Origin: Vibrio sp. ES.051
GTDB lineage: Bacteria; Pseudomonadota; Gammaproteobacteria; Enterobacterales; Vibrionaceae
Reading direction: 5' to 3'
DNA: 64,000 bases
NCBI RefSeq assembly: GCF_002563795.1
Contig: NZ_PDJL01000003.1
Span: forward strand, 1,116,001 to 1,180,000
Position 1 is the stretch's first letter; every line of letters begins with the position of its first letter. The notes beneath the pieces are model-generated. The model was not told the origin of the DNA, did not search any database, and saw only the letters and a list, made by a program, of their open reading frames with translations. The position numbers and the translations under genes are program-made. Below are positions 1 to 8,792 of this stretch, piece after piece.

Positions 1-13
1 CTGCCTGACTCAT
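1..13 (-). CDS. Start of next gene in sugar ABC operon (partial, probable permease)
   Basis: Only the first four codons are inside the window (Met-Ser-Gln-Ala). The ATG at 13-11 on the minus strand follows an AGAGG-type ribosome binding site and lies 61 bases downstream of the binding-protein stop. By gene order in CUT1 sugar transporters this should be the first inner-membrane permease (MalF type), but the product is inferred from context only. Confidence 0.5.
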
Positions 14-32
14 AGTAACGACCTCTTACCCA

Positions 33-52
33 GAAGGGAGACCGGCCCCTTC
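33..52 (-). other. Intercistronic hairpin between binding protein and permease
   Basis: GAAGGG and CCCTTC form a 6-bp stem with an 8-base loop and no U-tract. Such hairpins after a binding-protein gene commonly stabilise its mRNA relative to the permease part; that role is inferred here. Confidence 0.35.
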
Positions 53-74
53 CTGCCTTAAGTATTGGCAAAAA

Positions 75-1322
75 TCACAACTTACGCGTACGACGTTTGA
101 TCATGCGATCGGCTTCTTTCAGCGCAGTTTTAATCTCTTTACCCTCATCTAGCACTTCCAGCAGTGCGTTTTCTAGGATGATAGAACGCGCCACGTGGTC
201 CCCTTTGGCTGGCGCGACTGGTTTAATCTTTTTCGCCACGTCAGCAAACAGCAAACGAGCTTGCTGCCCACCGAGAAATTCCATCTTCTCTTCGAACATC
301 GGGTCATCATAAGTGGTGGTATTCGCAGGGAATGCGGCGATGGTTTCAAAGTGTTTAAGCTGAATATCACGTCGCGTTGTCATGTATTCGATCAGCTTCC
401 ACGCTTCGTCTTGATGCTTTGATTGAGTTGGGATAGAAAGAAACGCACCACCCCAACTGCCGTAGATGCCGTCAGGAAGGTTAGACACTCCCCAATTCCC
501 TGCGGTTTCTGGCGCAATCCAATTGTTTAGGTGCCCCAATAACCATGCGCCAGAGAGTTGAGTCGCGAATGTACCATTACGAAAGCCTTCGTACCATTCG
601 TTTGACCACCCTAAGATGGGGCCATCTAGGCCTTTATCACGGATCTCTTTGGCGACTTCAAACGCGTGTACAAAGCGCTCAGACGTCACAACCGAGTTAC
701 CATCTTTATCGAAGTACAGGCCTTCCCCTTCGGGTACTGTCGTCAAAATGATCGCTTGGGCGACGTCTGCCGCTGACGCGATGAGCTGGACATTTTGCTG
801 TTTCAGTTTTTCACCCGCTGCGATGTAAGAATCCCAATCTTTGATCGTTTCGTTGATATCAAGGCCCGCTTTTTCAAAGATGTCGGTGCGGTAGTACATT
901 ACACCAGGGCCGAGGTCAACTGGCATGCCGTATACATCGCCATCTGCGCTTTTTCCTTGCGCCCATGCGTATGGCGCAAAGTTTTCTGCATACTGGTCGG
1001 CGCCGTAGGTTTCAGACAGGTTTACCAACCCCCCTGATGCTACGAATGGACCAATTTTTTCGACATCGACAACAATCACATCACCCGCACCAGATCCCGT
1101 TGCTAAGTTTGTCGTGAGTTTCGTATGATGGTCACCGTGATTGTTCATCAGGTAATCAACGTTAATATCGGTTTCTTTCTCAAAGTCTGGTAGTAGAACT
1201 TTCAAACTACTGTCGAAATCAGGAAAACCATCGAAGCGGATATGGGTTTCATCAGCAGCGTTCACCGTTGCAACGGCCCCCAAAGCAGCGGCCATGGCAA
1301 GCGTCAAAGTTTTCAGTTTCAT
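75..1322 (-). CDS. Sugar ABC transporter periplasmic binding protein
   Basis: Extracellular solute-binding protein family 1 (MalE-like), 415 residues. It would capture an oligosaccharide or sugar in the periplasm and hand it to the membrane permeases encoded downstream. The N-terminus is a signal peptide (MKLKTLTLAMAAALGAVATV, cleavage near VNA-ADE). The mature part has the usual family features: a VVDVEKIGPFVASGGL stretch near residue 90, a YYRTDIFEKAGL segment and a WGGAFLSIPTQS segment. An ATG 15 bases upstream is in frame, but AAGGG sits 7 bases before the ATG at 1322, so that start is preferred. The gene follows the lacI-type gene by 14 bases and is probably co-transcribed with it. The sugar cannot be told from sequence. 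Confidence 0.85.
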   Translation of the reverse strand: MKLKTLTLAMAAALGAVATVNAADETHIRFDGFPDFDSSLKVLLPDFEKETDINVDYLMNNHGDHHTKLTTNLATGSGAGDVIVVDVEKIGPFVASGGLVNLSETYGADQYAENFAPYAWAQGKSADGDVYGMPVDLGPGVMYYRTDIFEKAGLDINETIKDWDSYIAAGEKLKQQNVQLIASAADVAQAIILTTVPEGEGLYFDKDGNSVVTSERFVHAFEVAKEIRDKGLDGPILGWSNEWYEGFRNGTFATQLSGAWLLGHLNNWIAPETAGNWGVSNLPDGIYGSWGGAFLSIPTQSKHQDEAWKLIEYMTTRRDIQLKHFETIAAFPANTTTYDDPMFEEKMEFLGGQQARLLFADVAKKIKPVAPAKGDHVARSIILENALLEVLDEGKEIKTALKEADRMIKRRTRKL

Positions 1323-1336
1323 GTTATTGCCCTTCA

Positions 1337-2338
1337 TTATTGTTTTATCGCGCAGACCGAACTTCTTGGTATCAAGGTAGGAATGAGCTTGAAGTTCACA
1401 TCACGTTTGTTTTTGTTCAGCACTTGAATAACAAGTTGAACGGCCTCCGCGCTCATCTGTTGTATGGGAAAGTTAACGGTGGTTAAAGCTGGCGTGAGAT
1501 AACGTGCAAACAAAATATCATCGAAACCCACTAACGATATTTGTTCCGGCACTTGCATACCCTCAGCCTTTAGAACTTCATAAGCGCCAAATGCCATATG
1601 ATCATTACATGCAAACACAGCCGTGAAATGGCATGCTCGCTTGAGTAGCTTACGCATCCCGCTGGCCCCTGACTCTTCCGTAAAACCGGCCTCGGACACT
1701 AACGTTTCGTGATACTCAATTCCCGCATTTTCAAGCGCTTTGCGGTAACCTTGTAAACGCCCCCGCGCGTCAGACCTGTCCAGAGGGCCAGTGATACAAG
1801 CAATGTTGCGATGCCCCATTCGCAACAAATGTTCGGTCGCCATGCGGCCACCCAGTTCGTTATCGATCTCGATGCAGCTGTGCGCCATTTCTGGAATATA
1901 GCGATTCACCAAAACCACCAGAATGCCCTTGTCATCAAGGTCGATCAAGTAGTCGTCTGACAGACTTTGCGTATGCAGAATCATCGCATCTACGTGGCGA
2001 TCAAGTAGAAACTCAACCGATTCGCGCTGGCTCTGCTCTGTATTAGACCCTGCGGTGACCACCACGTGGTAACCCATGAGGCGCAGGCGCTTCTCCATGC
2101 AATGTAAAATGTTGGAGTAAAAGGGACCACCCAGTTCGGGCACGATGATGCCAACACTGCCAGTGCGGCTTGATGCTAATGCCTGAGCAATCGAGTTAGG
2201 ACGGTAGCCGAGTGCTTCAATGGCTTTTTCGACTTTTAGCTTTTTGTCGTGGCTAACACTGCACGTACCGTTAATCACTCGTGATACGGTTGCCTGAGAC
2301 ACCCCAGCGTATTCAGATACATCTTTAATTGTCGTCAC
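1337..2338 (-). CDS. LacI-family transcriptional regulator
   Basis: A 333-residue LacI/GalR repressor. Residues 1-60 are the DNA-binding headpiece (TTIKDVSEYAGVSQATVSRVI) with hinge helix (NSIAQALASSRTGSVGIIVP). The rest is a periplasmic-binding-protein-like effector domain with the typical ACNDHMAFGAYEVL and ISLVGFDDI segments. It lies directly upstream of, and on the same strand as, the sugar-binding protein, so it most likely controls this transport operon in response to the transported sugar. Two dyads of LacI-operator type lie in the upstream region, which suggests autoregulation. Length and domain order are normal. Confidence 0.9.
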   Translation of the reverse strand: MTTIKDVSEYAGVSQATVSRVINGTCSVSHDKKLKVEKAIEALGYRPNSIAQALASSRTGSVGIIVPELGGPFYSNILHCMEKRLRLMGYHVVVTAGSNTEQSQRESVEFLLDRHVDAMILHTQSLSDDYLIDLDDKGILVVLVNRYIPEMAHSCIEIDNELGGRMATEHLLRMGHRNIACITGPLDRSDARGRLQGYRKALENAGIEYHETLVSEAGFTEESGASGMRKLLKRACHFTAVFACNDHMAFGAYEVLKAEGMQVPEQISLVGFDDILFARYLTPALTTVNFPIQQMSAEAVQLVIQVLNKNKRDVNFKLIPTLIPRSSVCAIKQ

Positions 2339-2381
2339 AGAAACCCTTCACAGACTGAACAATACGAGTTTCAGCATTTTA

Positions 2382-2393
2382 GAAACCGCTTTC
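2382..2393. promoter_or_regulatory. LacI-family operator candidate
   Basis: GAAACCGCTTTC is an imperfect dyad with a central CpG, the hallmark of LacI-family operators. It lies 44-55 bases before the regulator's start codon. Confidence 0.5.
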
Positions 2394-2430
2394 ATAAATT
2401 AAAATTATTCAGTCTTTAGACTGAGTTTAT

Positions 2431-2446
2431 CGTGAGAGCAATCACA
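2431..2446. promoter_or_regulatory. CRP site candidate upstream of the sugar operon
   Basis: CGTGAGAGCAATCACA matches the CRP consensus TGTGA-N6-TCACA except for the first base. A CRP site before a sugar transport operon fits catabolite control. Confidence 0.5.
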
Positions 2447-2507
2447 ATAAGCTTGAGGATTAATTGAGTATTTAGATAAATAATGAGGGGACTTACAGTT
2501 TTACTTT

Positions 2508-2532
2508 CATTTATGAAACTGTTTCATGAATG
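2508..2532. promoter_or_regulatory. 25-bp dyad, probable operator
   Basis: Two 12-base arms (11 of 12 positions complementary) flank one central T; the core is ATGAAAC-T-GTTTCAT. It lies about 170 bases upstream of the lacI-type start in the 354-base intergenic region 2339-2692, which otherwise holds a 14-base dyad at 2410-2423 and the sites listed separately. Confidence 0.45.
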
Positions 2533-2692
2533 AACATTTATGCAGTGAGACATATAGAAAAAGGTTAACGTATCTTTAGACCTGTACTCAACGTAACGAA
2601 TTGCCCGCTAAACGTACTTTTCTGCCATATCGAGGTGGACTGAATAACGCTACTCGATTCAGGCCCAGTTGACGTCATTAAAGGTGATCGGA

Positions 2693-2974
2693 TTAAGCAA
2701 ACACATGCATTGCCCATAAGCTCAACACTAAAAAGACCAGCAGCCAGATTACTTGACGGGCACGGCTAGGCTTGCCTTGCTGCTGAGTGGTGATCGGTCT
2801 AAACGCGCGCTCCTTGATTTTTCCCATAAAGCTTTTTGCTAAGGCTTGTTTATAAAGCTCACGCCTTTTATGGGCTGCGTTTGCGACTTTAGTAAAACGC
2901 CGTCGTTGCTCGTTGGTGAGATCTTCCGCCTCATAACGAGGAGAGAGATCTGAATGCTTACGTTGTACTGCCAT
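2693..2974 (-). CDS. Small C-tail membrane protein, unknown function
   Basis: 93 residues, not assigned to a family. The first 70 residues are strongly basic and hydrophilic (many Arg, Lys and Gln). The C-terminus is one hydrophobic segment (VIWLLVFLVLSLWAMHVFA), so it is probably anchored in the inner membrane by its tail with the basic part in the cytoplasm. The start is well supported by an AAGGAGG site directly upstream. It appears to be a single-gene transcript between the lacI regulatory region and a divergent envelope protein gene. Confidence 0.7.
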   Translation of the reverse strand: MAVQRKHSDLSPRYEAEDLTNEQRRRFTKVANAAHKRRELYKQALAKSFMGKIKERAFRPITTQQQGKPSRARQVIWLLVFLVLSLWAMHVFA

Positions 2975-3337
2975 CCCTTCCTCCTTGGTCGATGGGTGTA
3001 CTTATGTTAAGTATATACACAGTTACGCATAAATAGCGCAAAGATACCGAGCCAGACGTTGTATCTCGTGCGCGGGTTCAAGGAAAATATTCATTATTGG
3101 TTTCCTTATCCAACATCCGCTTTTTTATCTGCTTATCGGCACACAAAGGTTTACCACTGCAATGTAAGATCGACTCTGTAAGACTCCGAGCACTTGATAA
3201 AAACAAAACCATCAATAAGCATTCCTCCGGCGATAAAAATGGACATTAGATCATAGTTTCTATGTCTCAAAGACGGGATTATTTGTTTTTACCCTCGAAG
3301 GTTTTCACCATGACAAAAAAGGAGGAGAAATCAACAC
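2975..3337. other. Intergenic region, divergent promoters
   Basis: 363 bases between two divergently transcribed small membrane-protein genes. No convincing RNA, repeat or operator was seen beyond a strong GGAGGAG ribosome binding site near 3320-3326. Confidence 0.4.
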
Positions 3338-3841
3338 ATGACTGACTCAGCTCGCCGAAAGCGGAAAAAACACCAAGCACCACGACTTTCATTTTGGGCT
3401 CGCCACCAATTCAAGATCGTTAAGACCGCATTTAGCGTATTTGGATGCAGTCTGTTGGCGTTTCTCAGCTATCAAATCCACCTCTCTTATCAGGACTATT
3501 CCGATCCTGGAAAAGTGTACGGGGAATGGATCGAAATTGGGGCTCCACCTTATCAAACTGAACGCCTTACCTTCTCTGCTGACGGAGTATATCGAAATCA
3601 CCGCCTTATCACGACAGAGTTTGAATTTGATGGCAAAGTCATCACGCTACACACAGGGCTGGGTAAAACCGCCTATCAAATTTCCGGTTCCCACCTTTCA
3701 CCACAGCTCCGTCGTATTACACCCTTAGTGCCTGATCAGCGCTTTATTCGCAAAGGGTTTGAACATACGGTTCAAGGCTCAGAAACAGGCGTCGCCTCTC
3801 AGCGCCGAGCAGCGCTGAGTGACCATTTCAACGACGATTAA
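3338..3841 (+). CDS. DUF2850-like membrane-anchored protein
   Basis: 167 residues. A basic N-terminus is followed by one transmembrane segment (about residues 27-47), then an extracytoplasmic domain with the stretch GEWIEIGAPPYQTERLTF. This pattern resembles the Vibrio DUF2850 proteins; the assignment is from memory of the family. The fold probably faces the periplasm. Function is unknown. An AAGGAGGAG site lies 11 bases before the ATG. Confidence 0.65.
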   Translation: MTDSARRKRKKHQAPRLSFWARHQFKIVKTAFSVFGCSLLAFLSYQIHLSYQDYSDPGKVYGEWIEIGAPPYQTERLTFSADGVYRNHRLITTEFEFDGKVITLHTGLGKTAYQISGSHLSPQLRRITPLVPDQRFIRKGFEHTVQGSETGVASQRRAALSDHFNDD

Positions 3842-4348
3842 TACCCTATCGCGTTTATTAGCCTATCGCGCTCAAGCTGGAGAATTCGCGTGTGGTTGTG
3901 CCACCTAACCAAGTAACGCGTTCCATCCCATATATCTCAAGACTATTTGGCTAAATTCTCATAGGGGGGGCAAAGGACTGACTGGTAGGCATTACCTGTC
4001 ACCTAAACTCCAAGACAGGCCGACCTGTAAATAAAACCTTAATAAACAATTAAATAGAATATTGATCGCATTTAATACTCCCACTAGTCGGTATACAAAA
4101 ATTCACTTCCTGCCGAAAATTTATAAATTATTGACTCAGTCTGACATTTTACGTGCAACAGCGTGTGAGTTTGATTGAACTTACCTCCGGTGACTCGAAA
4201 AGCGTTTTTATTTTTTTTGACGAAAAAAAACTCTCTGGGATGCTACGGGTGATGCTTTTGCTCATGAAGTACATCTAATCTTATTGTCTGGTGCAAGAGC
4301 AGCCTATGTTCGCGGTAGAACATAAATCCAAGGATTGAGAGAGAAGTT
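3842..4348. other. AT-rich intergenic region before chiA
   Basis: 507 bases with a G7 tract at 3964-3970, a short dyad near 4012-4030 and long A/T runs near 4206-4230. This presumably holds the chitinase promoter. No clear regulator site was identified. Confidence 0.4.
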
Positions 4349-6898
4349 ATGATTCGATTTAATCTATGTGCAGCCGGTGTTGCTTTAGCGCTATCTGGCG
4401 CTGCAGTGGCGGCTCCAACCGCACCAAGTATCGATATGTACGGTTCCAACAACCTTCAATTTTCTAAAATTGAACTCGCAATGGAAACCACATCTGGCTA
4501 CTACGACATGGTGAAATATCATGATCAAGCCAAAATCAACGTTAAATTTAACCAGTGGAGCGGTACTTCTGGCGATACTTACAACGTCTATTTTGATGGC
4601 GCAAAAGTAGCGACAGGCCCGATCACTGGTAGCCAAACCACAGCAACATTCGAATACGGCCAAGGCGGCTTGTACCAAATGGAAATCGAAGCGTGTGATG
4701 CCACTGGTTGTGCGAAAAGTGCACCGGCGGCAATCACCATTGCCGATACCGATGGTTCTCACTTGAAGCCATTACCCATGAACGTTGATCCAAACAACAA
4801 AACATACAACACAGATCCGAGCGTTGTAATGGGCACCTATTTTGTTGAGTGGGGCATCTATGGTCGTGAATACACTGTCGATAATATGCCAGCCGACAAC
4901 CTGACTCACATTCTTTACGGTTTTATCCCAGTTTGTGGTCCAAATGAGTCAGTGAAGTCTGTGGGTGGTAACAGTTTCAATGCACTGCAAACAGCGTGTA
5001 ACGGTGTGCCTGATTATGAAGTCGTTATCCATGACCCTTGGGCCGCATTCCAAAAGAGTTTCCCTCAAGCTGGTCATGAGTACAGCACGCCTATCAAAGG
5101 TAACTATGCCATGCTGATGGCATTGAAACAACGTAACCCGGATCTAAAAATCATCCCTTCTATTGGTGGCTGGACATTATCTGACCCATTCTACGATTTC
5201 GTTGACAAAACCAAACGCGATACTTTTGTAGCGTCAGTTAAGAAGTTTCTAAAAACATGGAAGTTCTACGATGGCGTGGATATCGACTGGGAATACCCTG
5301 GTGGCGGCGGTGCGGCTGCGGATAAAGGCGACCCGGTAAACGATGGCCCGGCATACATCGCATTGATGCGTGAATTGCGCGTAATGCTTGATGAGTTAGA
5401 AGCAGAAACTGGTCGTACTTACGAGCTAACTTCAGCCATCGGTATCGGTTACGATAAACTTGAAGACGTCGATTACGCAGACGCGGTTCAGTATATGGAC
5501 TACATCTTCGCGATGACTTACGACTTCTACGGCGGTTGGAATAACGTACCAGGCCATCAAGCCGCACTTTATTGTGGCTCGTTCATGGCACCTGGCCAGT
5601 GTGACGGCAGCGGCGTTGATGAAAATGGCGAACCATACAAAGGCCCTGCTTACACTGCAGACAATGCGATCCAACTTCTTCTTGCACAAGGTGTTCCTGC
5701 GAACAAGCTTGTTCTTGGTGCCGCGATGTATGGTCGTGGTTGGGAAGGTGTCACTCCTGATACACTCACCACGCCAAATGACCCAATGACAGGTACTGCA
5801 ACAGGAAAACTAAAAGGCAGCACAGCTCAAGGGATTTGGGAAGATGGCGTTATTGACTACAAAGGCATTAAGTCATTCATGCTAGGAGCAAACAATACGG
5901 GTATCAACGGCTTTGAATATGGCTACGATGCACAAGCTGAAGCACCATGGGTATGGAACCGTTCAACAGGTGAGCTGATCACGTTTGATGACCATCGCTC
6001 AATATTAGCGAAAGGTAGTTACGCGAAATCTCTCGGTCTGGCAGGGCTATTCTCTTGGGAAATTGATGCTGACAACGGCGATATTCTAAATGCAATGCAT
6101 GAAGGTATGGCTGGTGGCGTAGTTCCTCAACCAAACCGTAAACCAACGGCAGCCGCGGGCGCAGACCAATCAGTCACGGGCCCTGCCAACGTGGTTCTAG
6201 ATGGCAGCTTATCCAAAGACGCGGATGGGACGATCGCAAGTTACGCTTGGGAACAAGTCTCTGGCCCTGCTGTTGCTATTACAGGTGTGGATACTGCTCA
6301 AGCAAGCTTTGACGTTGCGGAAGTCACAACACAAGAGCAGCTTACCTTCCAATTGACAGTCACTGACAACGAAGGGGAAACAGCATCTGACCTCGTCGTA
6401 GTAACGGTGCAGCCAACTGACGTCGTCGAACCACCACAAAACATCGCTCCAATCGCGAATGTCACCGCTCCAACAACGGCCAACGCAGGCGATGTCGTGA
6501 TCGTCGACGCATCAGCATCAAGCGATGCCGATAACGACGCGCTAACGTTCAACTGGGCGCTGCCTCAAGGTCTTAATGCAACGGTTCAAGGTTCTAAAGT
6601 CACTTTTACTGCGGCTGAATACCCGCAAGACACCAGCCTAAGCTTCACTGTAAGTGTTAGCGATGGCAAAGCCTCTTCGACTGCGAGTGCGACGGTGGTG
6701 GTTGCACAATACTCCACCGACCCAAACCCAGGCACATGTGACAACGCATGGGATGCAGGTACGGTATACACAGGTGGAAACCAAGTCACTCACGCAGGTC
6801 AAACTTGGGAAGCCAAATGGTGGACTAAGGGCGACGACCCAAGCAAGTCTGGCAAATGGGGAGTGTGGAAAGAAGTTGGCCTAGCTAACTGTAACTAA
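4349..6898 (+). CDS. chiA: Secreted chitinase A, GH18
   Basis: Endochitinase that cuts chitin outside the cell, 849 residues. Order: signal peptide (1-21), N-terminal ChiA Ig-like chitin-guiding domain (about 22-135), GH18 barrel with the DGVDIDWEYP motif placing catalytic Glu at residue 315, two Ig/PKD-like repeats (about 590-690 and 700-790), and a C-terminal CBM5/12-type chitin-binding module rich in Trp (about 795-849, ending WKEVGLANCN). Length and Glu315 agree with the characterised V. harveyi ChiA. Substrate-assisted catalysis uses the D-x-D-x-E acids, all present. The gene is monocistronic with its own terminator. It fits functionally with nagB elsewhere in the window (GlcNAc-6-P catabolism). 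Confidence 0.96.
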   Translation: MIRFNLCAAGVALALSGAAVAAPTAPSIDMYGSNNLQFSKIELAMETTSGYYDMVKYHDQAKINVKFNQWSGTSGDTYNVYFDGAKVATGPITGSQTTATFEYGQGGLYQMEIEACDATGCAKSAPAAITIADTDGSHLKPLPMNVDPNNKTYNTDPSVVMGTYFVEWGIYGREYTVDNMPADNLTHILYGFIPVCGPNESVKSVGGNSFNALQTACNGVPDYEVVIHDPWAAFQKSFPQAGHEYSTPIKGNYAMLMALKQRNPDLKIIPSIGGWTLSDPFYDFVDKTKRDTFVASVKKFLKTWKFYDGVDIDWEYPGGGGAAADKGDPVNDGPAYIALMRELRVMLDELEAETGRTYELTSAIGIGYDKLEDVDYADAVQYMDYIFAMTYDFYGGWNNVPGHQAALYCGSFMAPGQCDGSGVDENGEPYKGPAYTADNAIQLLLAQGVPANKLVLGAAMYGRGWEGVTPDTLTTPNDPMTGTATGKLKGSTAQGIWEDGVIDYKGIKSFMLGANNTGINGFEYGYDAQAEAPWVWNRSTGELITFDDHRSILAKGSYAKSLGLAGLFSWEIDADNGDILNAMHEGMAGGVVPQPNRKPTAAAGADQSVTGPANVVLDGSLSKDADGTIASYAWEQVSGPAVAITGVDTAQASFDVAEVTTQEQLTFQLTVTDNEGETASDLVVVTVQPTDVVEPPQNIAPIANVTAPTTANAGDVVIVDASASSDADNDALTFNWALPQGLNATVQGSKVTFTAAEYPQDTSLSFTVSVSDGKASSTASATVVVAQYSTDPNPGTCDNAWDAGTVYTGGNQVTHAGQTWEAKWWTKGDDPSKSGKWGVWKEVGLANCN

Positions 6899-6939
6899 AC
6901 CTCACTCAACCTTACAGATATTCTGCAAGGTTAAGCGAC

Positions 6940-6969
6940 AAAGGGCAGCTTCGGCTGCCCTTTGCTTTT
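6940..6969 (+). terminator. Terminator of chiA
   Basis: Ten-base perfect stem AAAGGGCAGC / GCTGCCCTTT with a TTCG tetraloop, followed by GCTTTTG. Confidence 0.85.
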
Positions 6970-6988
6970 GTGCTCTGAAGCAAAGAGA

Positions 6989-7846
6989 TTACCAAGAGCG
7001 ATCGAGTAAGCGATCAAAGCTACTCAAGACTTGTGCACATTTCATTACGCGACCATGCCCTTGTCCTTGTGTTGTTACCAGTTCGACATTTTCAATGTCA
7101 TTGGCGGCTTGAACAGAAATACTGTGCTTAGTGAACTTATCTTGCTCATCATGCACAATAATGGTCGGAGACTTTCGTTTAGAAAGACGCTTCAATGGGT
7201 CAATAGACTGTAATGGGTAGCCAAACTGTTCTTCGACTTCGGAGACCACCGCGTTAAAAAGCTTCATGGAATAACCAGAACGCGCGATACTGCCGAATAA
7301 GTTTTCAACATAGTTAAGGACCGGTGCAATCAGTAATAAAGGTTTGCCGTCTAGCTTACTATGTCGACATTCAAGCGCAGAAGCGGTTCCCATGCTATGC
7401 CCAACTAAGCCGATAATATCGTCAACCGAATCCAGTACATCCTCTAAGCCTCTAACAAAGCCAGGGATATGCCCATACCGTCCTTCACTCTCACCATGGG
7501 CCGGATGGTCGTACGCCAACGCCGTAAAACCTTTTGCTGCAATATGCTCCATTAACGGATAAAACTGACTTGCCGTGCCAGACCAGCCATGAGTCAAAAC
7601 CCAAACAGGGCCAGAGCCCAGAGCGTAGGTTTTAATAACCCCGCCATGACCGTTGATTTCTCCCTTTACAAGGCCTTGTGGTTCCGCATTTTTAGGTTGG
7701 GTGCGTGCTGGCGTCAGCAGGAGTTTTCGGGCGGTATTTTTTGCATGCGATGGAGCAAGCGTGTGGTGTAAACGAGTACTGATATTAACCAAGCTACGTT
7801 TGAAACTAAAACGCTGCGAGGTATTAAAATAAATTTTCTCACTCAT
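6989..7846 (-). CDS. Alpha/beta hydrolase
   Basis: 285-residue alpha/beta hydrolase. An oxyanion-hole motif HGWSGT lies near residue 86, the nucleophile elbow GHSMG near 149, an acidic residue in HDEQD near 235 and the catalytic His in QGHGR near 264. No signal peptide, so probably cytoplasmic. The ester or amide substrate is unknown. It is the gene downstream of the TetR regulator on the same strand. A 14-base sequence in its promoter is almost the same as one in the tetR promoter, so it is the likely target of that repressor. Confidence 0.85.
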   Translation of the reverse strand: MSEKIYFNTSQRFSFKRSLVNISTRLHHTLAPSHAKNTARKLLLTPARTQPKNAEPQGLVKGEINGHGGVIKTYALGSGPVWVLTHGWSGTASQFYPLMEHIAAKGFTALAYDHPAHGESEGRYGHIPGFVRGLEDVLDSVDDIIGLVGHSMGTASALECRHSKLDGKPLLLIAPVLNYVENLFGSIARSGYSMKLFNAVVSEVEEQFGYPLQSIDPLKRLSKRKSPTIIVHDEQDKFTKHSISVQAANDIENVELVTTQGQGHGRVMKCAQVLSSFDRLLDRSW

Positions 7847-7880
7847 GATCTTTCCTTAATTATCAGCTTCAGCAAAAAAT

Positions 7881-7894
7881 AGAACGGTCGTGCT
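7881..7894. promoter_or_regulatory. TetR operator candidate at hydrolase promoter
   Basis: AGAACGGTCGTGCT is the reverse complement of the site at 8556-8569 with one mismatch. A further 7-base inverted repeat (TATCAGC 7861-7867 / GCTGATA 7901-7907) surrounds it. Confidence 0.55.
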
Positions 7895-7911
7895 TTTTAT
7901 GCTGATAAGAA

Positions 7912-7931
7912 AGAGCGAACGTTGTCGCTCT
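7912..7931 (-). terminator. Probable terminator after tetR-type gene
   Basis: AGAGCGA and TCGCTCT form a 7-bp stem with a 6-base loop. On the minus strand it is followed by TTCTTATC, so read-through to the hydrolase is probably limited and that gene has its own promoter. Confidence 0.55.
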
Positions 7932-7951
7932 CCATAGTTATGTTTTACGTG

Positions 7952-8542
7952 TCAGCCTTTCCAGAGAGCAAACAGGTTATCAATACCTTGCCAAAATAAG
8001 CGCAAGCTCTCTTCCTCACCTTTAATTGAGTAAAAAACATGCGCACTTAAGTAGAGTCCATACAAGTCAAACGTTGCTTGACGTGTATCTAAACTGGCAA
8101 CAAACTCTCGAGTGTCTCTACCTTTAGCAATTTGTATTTCTAAATAACTCAACCAAGTGTCGATCGATTTACGCAGCCCTGCTTGAAGCGGACAATCTTT
8201 CTCTGCGGTGTCATTCCAAGCATCAAGAAACATGCAGCTGCCTTGAAAGGCGTGATTCCACGTCATCCAACAATCCAACAACCCTCGAATTTTACACTCG
8301 ATGTTGGCATCGCCTAATTCTCGAGCCGGTTCAATAACTCGAGCTGTAAACACTGTATTCGCGTGTTTGAGCACCGACAGCTGCAAATTCAGCTTGGAAT
8401 TAAAGTGAGCAAATAAACCACTCTTTGACATCCCGCACTGTTTAGCTAATTCACCAATAGTAAGACTTTCTAACCCATCTTCGCTGGCGATCTCAAAAGC
8501 ACGCTGTAGGATAAACTCTTTCGTTACTTTTCCTTTTTGCAT
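7952..8542 (-). CDS. TetR/AcrR-family transcriptional regulator
   Basis: 196 residues from the ATG at 8542; a GTG six codons earlier is inside the proposed operator and is less likely. Residues 1-55 hold the TetR HTH (LTIGELAKQCGMSKSGLFAHF). The rest is an all-helical ligand domain with a Trp-rich patch (GLLDCWMTWNHAFQGSCMFLDAW) resembling the C-terminal domain of YsiA/MmgB-like members. It probably represses itself and the neighbouring alpha/beta hydrolase through the shared site. The inducer is unknown. Confidence 0.9.
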   Translation of the reverse strand: MQKGKVTKEFILQRAFEIASEDGLESLTIGELAKQCGMSKSGLFAHFNSKLNLQLSVLKHANTVFTARVIEPARELGDANIECKIRGLLDCWMTWNHAFQGSCMFLDAWNDTAEKDCPLQAGLRKSIDTWLSYLEIQIAKGRDTREFVASLDTRQATFDLYGLYLSAHVFYSIKGEEESLRLFWQGIDNLFALWKG

Positions 8543-8555
8543 GATTCTATTTTTT

Positions 8556-8569
8556 AGCACGATCGTTCT
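8556..8569. promoter_or_regulatory. TetR operator candidate at its own promoter
   Basis: AGCACGATCGTTCT, with an 8-base palindromic core ACGATCGT, lies 14 bases upstream of the tetR-type ATG and matches 13 of 14 positions of the site before the hydrolase gene on the opposite strand. Confidence 0.6.
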
Positions 8570-8792
8570 TTTTGCAATATAAAATTAACTGGTCGAGCCA
8601 TTAATTGATGCGCATTCTACTCATCCATCTCTTATCTAGTGCGTGGATAGATTCGTACTTAAGAAGTTTGAAGTTAGTCTTAAATTTAAAAACTCCCCCT
8701 ATTTAAATGCTGAACTGTTGATTTTTTCATACATGAAGACAGCAACAAACTGCTACGTTCGCTTGAGTTTTTATTTAGTAGGTCAGTCACGT

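Noticed and set aside
3964..3970. G7 tract as a phase-variable element
   Set aside because: It is not within a gene or clear promoter element, and is too short for a strong claim.
5238..5689. Long antisense open frames in chiA
   Set aside because: Shadows of the biased codon use of the chitinase gene; no starts or domains.
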